Of a DNA stretch of 5,943 nucleotides, positions 3,201 through 5,943 are shown piece after piece (the stretch's first letter is position 1; each line of letters begins with the position of its first letter). The notes under the pieces were generated by a model. The model ran no database searches. It worked only from the letters and a program-made list of their open reading frames with translations, and was not told where the DNA came from. Source of the DNA: Bacteroidales bacterium (GTDB lineage: Bacteria > Bacteroidota > Bacteroidia > Bacteroidales > UBA4181); the NCBI GenBank assembly GCA_028700615.1, contig JAQVSH010000126.1:1-5943 (forward strand), in the 5' to 3' direction. Made by a program: the position numbers and the translations under genes.

Positions 3201-5943
3201 CGGTATCGGTTTGGTGTACCACAGCGACTTTCGATGGCAATGGCGGCACGCCGTCCTACGAGACACGCAAATACAATGTGGGCAAGGCCTATGGTGAGTT
3301 GCCAACTGCGAACCTCTCTGGATATCTTTTCGAGGGCTGGTGGACTTTGGACGACGGCGGCTATCCCGTCAGTGAGAGCACACTAGTGCCGCTGATAACT
3401 ACCACCCATACCCTGTATGCAAAATGGGCGATTATCAGTACCGTCGCCACGCCGACCTTCAATCCCAATGGCGGCGCACACACCGGCACCAGCGTGAATG
3501 TCACGGTTTCCTGTTCGACCGCGGGCGCAACGATTCATTATACGATAAACGGCAGCGAACCGACGGAATCCGATCAGACGGTGGCATCAGGTAATATCGT
3601 ACAGGTTCCGGTGCCAGGGACGCTGAAAGCAAAGGCGTGGAAAGCCGGGATGAACGCAAGCGACACCAAAACGGCGGGCTATACTGAAAAACCGAAATCG
3701 TTGGTGTTTTGGGAAGGTAATCTTCATTATTACGAGCTTGTTGAGGTGCCGGAAGGATTAACTTGGGATCAGGCCAAAATCGCTGCGGAAACAGCCACTC
3801 TCAATGGCATTCCTGGTTATTTAGCAACCATCAATTCCGCCGAAGAGAATAGCTTCATCGTTGAATACTATCAAAATGTAATTCAAGGTTCAGCTTGGAT
3901 TGGTGGTGACCAAGAATCTGGTAAGGCGGCAGATCAGGGGTGGCGCTGGGTGACCGGTGAACCGTGGACTTACACAAATTGGCGTATTTATAATCCCGAA
4001 CCAAATGATTGTTATGGTTCATATCCCGAAGATGCCTTGGAAATCATGTTTAACTTAAATGATGCAACTGCCCATGGCTATTGGAATGATGCAGCGAGGC
4101 ATGATCAAAACGGACACTACTATTACTTGGTTGAATACCCTTCCATGTACTGTCGCAGGACAGCTGGCGGGACACTAAACGGACAGCCAGTAGATAAACA
4201 CAATAATACTGTAGAAGTAACTGCCGGAGATTTATTGCAGGGTTCATTTAACGTTGCTGTTAACAATACCATGCACGGCGGGGCGGTTGCCCCGCTTGCA
4301 GCAACCGTCACCTGGGGCAATCGGACAACCCAATACTGGACGGTAAAACGAAGCATTAGTACAGGGGTGAATACCTACACTATTCCTGTAGACTGTATGA
4401 CACCTGACACACCTGGGGATTATTACTTAATTGTCGGTTTTTCAGGTATGTATAATGGTGCTCAAGTCTTGTCGTCGACTACTGCCGGACGCGCTGCTGT
4501 ATGGAATGACGGGAATGATGTTGGCTTCGACTGGACAGAATCGCAGTTCAGTTCTGCGTTAGGTAATAACGGCATCGTGTGGGTAAATATGCTTCAGATG
4601 GATAACAATTTTCCCATTGATGCTCAACCTTTTACTGCGATCAAGATACATGTGACAAAGCCACTTTCTGCTGAGTATCCTCTCACCAAAGGTTGGAATC
4701 TCATCAGCATCAATCTGAATCTTACGGAAAAGTCTCAACAGCTTCTTCAGACAAAGAAGGCAACGACCCTTTCTCCCACTGGCGATGCCTACGTTTTCAG
4801 CAGCCATTTGACACCGCCCCAAGCCTGTTGGATTTATTGCCAGTCTGATGAAACGATCACTCTCACCGGTACCTCCCCTGAAAACTTTGATTTTGTTGCT
4901 AATCTGAAGAAAGGCTGGAATTTTGTCGGGCCAATAACCGATTGCTTGCTGAGTGACAATGGTACCATCGCCTGGGGGTGGAATGGACAACATCAATATC
5001 CCACGAAGAGCATATTGAGCGGTTCCGGTTATTATTTATATTGGCCAGAGGATCAGGCTGAGATCATCCCGAGACTAGATGACTACTTGGTGATTGACTT
5101 ATCACTAGGACCCGATGCCACAAGCTACCCGGTAAGCACTTTCGCCGCCGTGCCGCCTGGCGGCTGGACGGACGAGTACAAGACCACAAAGCTGGTGCTG
5201 CGCAAAATCCCCGCGGGGGCGTTTGTTATGGGCTCGCCAGAGAACGAGTTAGGACGAGAGTCTGACGAGACCCAGCATCAGGTGACCTTGACCAAGGACT
5301 TTTATGTGGGTGTGTTCGAAGTGACCCAGAAGCAATGGGAGCGGGTGATGGGTAATTGGCCAAGCTATTTCACCAACGCATCCTGTCGCGACTCCCGCCC
5401 GGTGGAAAAAGTCAGCTACGAGGACATTCGAGGAAGTGACACAGGATCGGGCTGGCCGGCCAATAATGATGTGGATGCGGGGTCTTTTATGGGGCGGCTG
5501 CGGGCCAGAACCGGCCTGGACTTCGACTTGCCGACTGAAGCGCAATGGGAATATGCCTGCCGGGCGGGAACCACGACCGCCTTGAACTCTGGCAAGAATT
5601 TGACCGGTACGGGAAGTTGCTCGAATATGGCCGAGGTCGGGCGATACTATTACAATGGCGGGTCAGATTATTCATCTGGTGGTGACACATTGCGCGGCAC
5701 CGCCAAAGTCGGCAGCTATCTGCCGAATCAGTGGGGCTTGTATGACATGCACGGTAACGTGTGGGAATGGTGTCTGGACTGGTCTCAGAGCGATCTGGGG
5801 AGTTCCCCCCAAATCGATCCCCAAGGCGCTGCCGGCGGGTCCTATCGCGTCTACCGGGGCGGCCGCTGGAACGGCTACGCGTACTACTGCCGTTCGGCGG
5901 ACCGCCGCTGGGACTGGCCGTCGTACCGGCTCATCAATCGGGG
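2..5943 (+). CDS. Giant multidomain surface/secreted protein, partial at both ends (C39-like peptidase, Ig/InlB/LRR_5 stalk, C-type lectin, FGE-fold C-terminus)
   Basis: One frame is open across the whole window (1980 complete codons, no stop), and I checked register at several points along its length. The start codon, signal peptide and ribosome binding site lie upstream; the stop lies downstream, probably close, because an FGE domain normally ends a few residues after the GFR motif expected just past the window edge. Domains in order: papain-like C39-type peptidase end, unrecognised beta region, PEGA-like plus InlB-B-like, Ig-like modules, DUF11-like, LRR_5, Flg_new, CHB_HEX_C-like, C-type lectin, unrecognised module, doubled GWN module, FGE-sulfatase fold. 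This arrangement is typical of extracellular adhesion or ligand-binding proteins. The exact substrate is unknown. GC content rises strongly from the 5' to the 3' end (about 30% to 65% in lines counted by hand), suggesting assembly from pieces of different origin. Being a surface protein is an inference from the modules, as no export signal or anchor is visible. Confidence 0.93.
212..762 (+). other. Unrecognised AT-rich beta-type region after the peptidase domain
   Basis: Residues 71-254. I do not recognise a family. The sequence is rich in Asn, Asp, Tyr, Phe and Ser, with alternating hydrophobic stretches (for example around IYFKIAIS and CKITLVCY) that suggest one or two beta-sandwich modules. 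No transmembrane segment or coiled coil is apparent. In position it corresponds to a region linking a C39-like peptidase to downstream Ig-like modules. It shares the low GC content of the preceding peptidase part, so the two probably travelled together. It could include a lectin-like domain of the kind found beside papain-like surface peptidases, but I cannot point to a motif for that. Confidence 0.4.
770..1030 (+). other. PEGA-like strand pair running into a divergent InlB-B-type repeat
   Basis: Residues 257-343. The first part (VNIQSNPAGVNVMI, then DGTTPF at 284-289) matches the PEGA pattern of a 'v-S-x-P-x-G-a-x-V' strand followed by 'G-x-T-P'. The second part (GWRFTEWQKNG at 309-319, ending ATYKAVYQ at 336-343) matches the divergent InlB B-repeat (Listeria-Bacteroides type) with its 'GW-F--W--nG' and terminal 'aTy-A-Y' strands. 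Both families are small extracellular beta modules used as spacers or carbohydrate-contact domains. The local GC content steps up near base 900, close to the boundary between the two parts. Confidence 0.65.
1034..1357 (+). other. Ig-like beta-sandwich module
   Basis: Residues 345-452. The pattern of strands, with a WVKLIDG segment (about 399-405), an 'IPSSADPGIYSAHVSF' segment and a closing 'EFYITVSE', is like bacterial Ig-like modules of the NEW3/BACON type, in which the 'P-x-G-x-Y-x-a-x-v' motif lies before the last strands. Its role is probably structural spacing on the cell surface. The exact family is uncertain; the call rests on the strand pattern and the neighbouring modules. Confidence 0.5.
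1358..2179 (+). other. Large unrecognised beta-rich region
   Basis: Residues 453-726. No family is recognised. The stretch begins FPFRNPSGNINGDWTWD and contains many aromatic residues (for example KNFYDYWFEIMGNN, SSWHYLSDNSDGLYNIFSF). Its second half has a strand-rich sequence with FVNGKQPD (about 656-663) and ISWDVSPSHLMEDDNIFTIKA (inside about 672-692), which reads like a jelly-roll or lamin-type beta sandwich where an axis loop is followed by 'd-v-s--l--g-N-i-i-a'. It lacks cysteine pairs or obvious catalytic motifs. GC content is low in the first half (33% in 1441-1500) and rises in the second, so it may consist of two modules joined near base 1800. Confidence 0.4.
2180..2524 (+). other. 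DUF11-like / CARDB-like Ig module
   Basis: Residues 727-841. The opening NLELTKSISPNPVLVGQ, then ATVKITISNPTE, is the hallmark of DUF11-type repeats in bacterial and archaeal surface proteins ('l-l-K-v-s-p-n-p-v-x-v-G-x-x-v-t-y-t-i-x-v-x-N'). The later 'DAALPAGLVRTSG' corresponds to the 'v-d-x-l-P-x-g-l' strand of the same family, and the domain closes with VVLEVRG. Such domains act as stalk modules of adhesins. One divergent copy is present here rather than the long arrays often seen. Confidence 0.68.
2525..2851 (+). other. Ig-like module (unassigned)
   Basis: Residues 842-950. It starts GGGLVIAPGFEESSVGDD and continues with a strand pattern 'DYSATVTSSLKGEKIENAVV', then TLAYDPLTGDFSGT (about 901-914) and 'RRGNYKAVLTAQC'. 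The 'y-d--tG-f-g-----rG-Y-a-v-l-a' arrangement is like Ig folds of the macroglobulin/Big type, where a Gly-rich turn precedes the last strands. A stalk role is inferred. No catalytic or metal-site motif is apparent. Confidence 0.45.
2873..3214 (+). repeat. BspA-type leucine-rich repeats (LRR_5), about two copies plus capping segment
   Basis: Residues 958-1071. Two units are clear: SVTSIGDSAF (988-997) and SVTSIGRDVF (1011-1020), each preceded by an 'I-P' strand (DIPAQINGY; TIPD). The DNA copies at 2966-2980 and 3035-3049 differ by one base in 15 and are 69 bases apart, which is the 23-residue period of LRR_5. A following capping part ends 'GTVGWGSTFGGLPVSVW' (1055-1071), which is the usual closing segment of BspA-like arrays in bacterial proteins ('GT-GW-stf-G-p---w'). 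Such repeats mediate protein or host contact in BspA of Tannerella and in many gut bacteria. The short array here more likely acts as a spacer or small contact surface. Confidence 0.82.
3215..3430 (+). other. InlB-B / Flg_new repeat
   Basis: Residues 1072-1143. The signature is strong: ATFDGNGGTP (1075-1084), YGELPTANLSGYLFEGWW (near 1095-1112), and the final TLYAKWA (1137-1143). This matches the Listeria-Bacteroides repeat family ('v-t-f-d-a-n-G-G', 'y-g-x-l-P-x-p-t-r-x-G-y-x-F-x-G-W', 't-l-y-A-x-W'). It is a small beta-grasp-like spacer on Gram-positive and PVC surface proteins. Here it sits directly after the LRR_5 capping part, an order that I recall from other bacterial surface proteins. 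Confidence 0.88.
3440..3685 (+). other. CHB_HEX_C-like (chitobiase/hexosaminidase C-terminal) beta module
   Basis: Residues 1147-1228. Typical elements are ATPTFNPNGGAHTGTSVNV (start), CSTAGATIHYTINGSEPT (1177-1194 region), and 'GTLKAKAWKAGMNASDTKTAGYT' (end). The 'p-G-a-t-I-x-Y-T-x-d-G-s-x-P-t' and 'l-k-A-x-A-x-k-x-G-x-x-x-S' patterns are diagnostic of this fibronectin-III-like family, common in glycoside hydrolases and surface proteins of environmental bacteria. Its function is generally structural or carbohydrate-associated. It lies immediately before the lectin domain and may present it. Confidence 0.85.
3701..4138 (+). other. C-type lectin-like domain with EPN and WND motifs
   Basis: Residues 1234-1379. 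Matching elements in order: YYELVEVPEGLTWDQAK (tyrosine start and the first helix), GYLATINSAEEN (the 'g-x-L-a-t-i-x-s-x-e-E' motif), AWIGG (1298-1302), GWRWVTGEPWTYTNW (1313-1327), NPEPND with EPN at 1333-1335, YWND at 1360-1363, and the last strand YYYLVEY. In animal C-type lectins EPN marks mannose-type sugar preference and WND supplies further calcium ligands. Both are preserved here, so calcium-dependent sugar binding is plausible, although the second disulfide pattern of animal lectins is absent (one central cysteine, Cys1337). Bacterial domains of this type are often cysteine-poor. The ligand is not predictable beyond that. Confidence 0.87.
4160..4660 (+). other. Unrecognised beta module between lectin and GWN module
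   Basis: Residues 1387-1553. It opens TAGGTLNGQPVDKHNN and contains a strand-rich segment AAVWNDGNDVGFDWTESQF (within about 1496-1518) and an ending FTAIKIHVTK. The middle 'TPGDYYLIVGFSGMYNG' recalls an Ig-like last-strand pattern seen in export or stalk domains. I do not recognise a family. GC content is intermediate and lower than in the FGE portion. It may be a separate carbohydrate or protein contact module, but no specific residue supports that. Confidence 0.4.
4676..5068 (+). repeat. Doubled 'GWN' module (two tandem half-repeats)
   Basis: Residues 1559-1689. The first half (1559-1624) has LTKGWNLISINL (1561-1572) and ACWIYC (1608-1613) followed by ETITLTGTSP. The second half (about 1633-1689) has LKKGWNFVGP (1635-1644) and SGYYLYW (about 1675-1681) followed by QAEIIP. 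Both halves therefore share the order 'K-G-W-N-(hydrophobic)', a variable loop, then '(A/G)-x-(W/Y)-(I/L)-Y' and a short closing strand, suggesting an internal duplication. I recall this motif pair from large surface proteins of PVC bacteria, where it often precedes other modules, but I know of no assigned function. It directly precedes the linker and FGE-fold domain. Confidence 0.6.
5075..5191 (+). other. Linker preceding the FGE-fold domain
   Basis: Residues 1692-1730. The stretch contains YLVIDLSLGPDATSYPVS and PPGGWTDEYKTTK, which joins without gap to the LVLRKIPAG start of the FGE-fold domain. From memory, nearly the same linker precedes FGE-type domains in multiple large proteins of Lentisphaerota and related bacteria, which would make linker plus FGE a mobile cassette. 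That comparison could not be run here. The GC content is markedly higher (65% in 5161-5220) than in the region just upstream. Confidence 0.5.
5192..5943 (+). other. FGE-sulfatase (SUMF1) fold domain, C-terminal end cut by the window; probably not an active FGE
   Basis: Residues 1731-1980. Signatures in order: IPAGAFVMGSPENE (1736-1749), DETQHQVTLTKDFYVGVFEVT (inside 1755-1775), LPTEAQWEYACRAG (1843-1856), GLYDMHGNVWEWC (1912-1924), and RVYRGGRWNGYAYYCRSA (from 1949). True formylglycine-generating enzymes need two cysteines, spaced as C-x4-C after the 'GGSW' turn (Cys336 and Cys341 in the human protein). Here the first is replaced by Gly1958 and only the second is kept as Cys1963, so this looks like a binding domain using the C-type-lectin-like fold rather than an enzyme. 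The final 'GFR' is expected just beyond the window. The last 90 bases resemble a DGR variable region (separate entry). Confidence 0.92.
5855..5943 (+). other. Candidate variable region (VR) of a diversity-generating retroelement
   Basis: Residues 1952-1980, the C-terminal tip of the FGE fold, exactly where DGR target proteins of this class carry their VR. Scaffold residues (RGG, Trp1956, CRSA, Arg1968, Pro1973, Arg1976) are kept, while the sites between them carry Arg, Gly, Tyr, Tyr, Tyr, Asp, Arg, Arg, Asp, Tyr, Leu and Ile. At 12 of these sites (1955, 1958, 1959, 1961, 1962, 1967, 1968, 1969, 1971, 1975, 1977, 1978) the codon ends in C and so could come from a template AAC by changes at its two adenines. 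The region 5861-5943 has only 11 A in 83 bases and about 70% GC by hand count. The template repeat, IMH element and reverse transcriptase are not in the window, so this rests on pattern alone. Ordinary FGE divergence is the alternative. Confidence 0.55.

Noticed and set aside
3093..3386. 97-codon plus-strand open frame in another phase
   Set aside because: It overlaps the LRR_5 and Flg_new modules, which are clearly coding in frame 2; the alternative translation is Arg/Ser/Ala-rich with no motif.
3701..4138. C-type lectin-like domain considered as a second DGR variable region
   Set aside because: Its tip segment keeps specific calcium-ligand motifs (EPN, WND), is not at the protein's C-terminus, and shows no run of NNC codons or A-depletion.
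4282..4309. Inverted repeat (cggttgc at 4284-4290 with gcaaccg at 4301-4307) considered as a terminator hairpin
   Set aside because: It lies inside the open reading frame and has no T-run after the stem, so I take it as a chance palindrome in coding DNA.
4050..4356. Two overlapping minus-strand open frames (65 and 77 codons)
   Set aside because: Antisense to the C-type lectin and following module; no motif and no plausible start context.
4559..4996. 145-codon open frame on the minus strand
   Set aside because: It lies antisense to the GWN module, which has a coherent protein pattern on the + strand. Its translation shows no family motif, and there is no ribosome binding site or intergenic room.
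5249..5690. Two overlapping minus-strand open frames (98 and 67 codons)
   Set aside because: Antisense to the FGE-fold domain, whose signatures are unmistakable on the + strand; their length reflects the local high GC.
5192..5943. Annotation as an active formylglycine-generating enzyme or sulfatase activator
   Set aside because: The first catalytic cysteine position is Gly1958, and the domain is embedded in a surface-type protein with no sulfatase neighbour in view.

Overview
The window is filled by a single reading frame. Frame 2 on the + strand (codons starting at position 2) stays open from the first codon to the last complete one, position 5941. That is 1980 codons with no in-frame stop, and neither the true start nor the true stop lies inside the window. 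The gene is therefore the middle and near-end part of one giant, secreted or surface-type multidomain protein. I see no second gene, RNA gene, CRISPR array, insertion sequence or intergenic space. Other open frames on both strands are short shadows of this one. Residue numbers below count from the first complete codon (residue n starts at base 3n-1).

Layout along the protein: (1) residues 1-70, the C-terminal half of a papain-like C39-type cysteine peptidase domain with the GGHAITIVGY histidine and a YVNDPSG segment; (2) about 71-253, an AT-rich unrecognised beta-type region; (3) 257-343, a PEGA-like strand pair running into a divergent InlB-B-like repeat; (4) 345-452, an Ig-like module; (5) 453-726, a large unrecognised beta-rich region; (6) 727-841, a DUF11-like adhesin Ig module; (7) 842-950, another Ig-like module; (8) 958-1071, BspA-type LRR_5 repeats; (9) 1073-1142, an InlB-B/Flg_new repeat; (10) 1147-1228, a chitobiase/hexosaminidase C-terminal-like module; (11) 1234-1379, a C-type lectin-like domain with EPN and WND motifs; (12) 1387-1553, an unrecognised module; (13) 1559-1689, a doubled 'GWN' module; (14) 1692-1730, a linker; (15) 1731 to the window end, a formylglycine-generating-enzyme (FGE-sulfatase/SUMF1) fold domain cut off just before its expected GFR end.

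The most interesting point is the last 90 bases. The FGE-fold domain lacks the first of the two catalytic cysteines of true FGE. Its C-terminal segment has the pattern expected of a variable region (VR) of a diversity-generating retroelement (DGR): conserved scaffold residues (RGG-W, CRSA-R, P, R) interspersed with about a dozen NNC codons that could each derive from a template AAC by adenine mutagenesis, in a locally A-poor, about 70% GC stretch. The template repeat, accessory gene and reverse transcriptase would lie outside the window, so this remains a strong but unproven hypothesis.

The mixture of modules (InlB-B/Flg_new, LRR_5, CHB_HEX_C, the doubled GWN module, and an FGE domain preceded by a VIDLS...PAGGWTDEYKTTKLVL-like linker) recalls from memory large surface proteins of the PVC superphylum, especially Lentisphaerota and Kiritimatiellota, often from gut or environmental metagenomes. 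This assignment is an inference. Taken together, the protein looks like a surface adhesin or ligand-binding stalk carrying a peptidase domain near its visible N-terminal side and two lectin-fold binding heads near its C-terminus, the last of which may be hypervariable.
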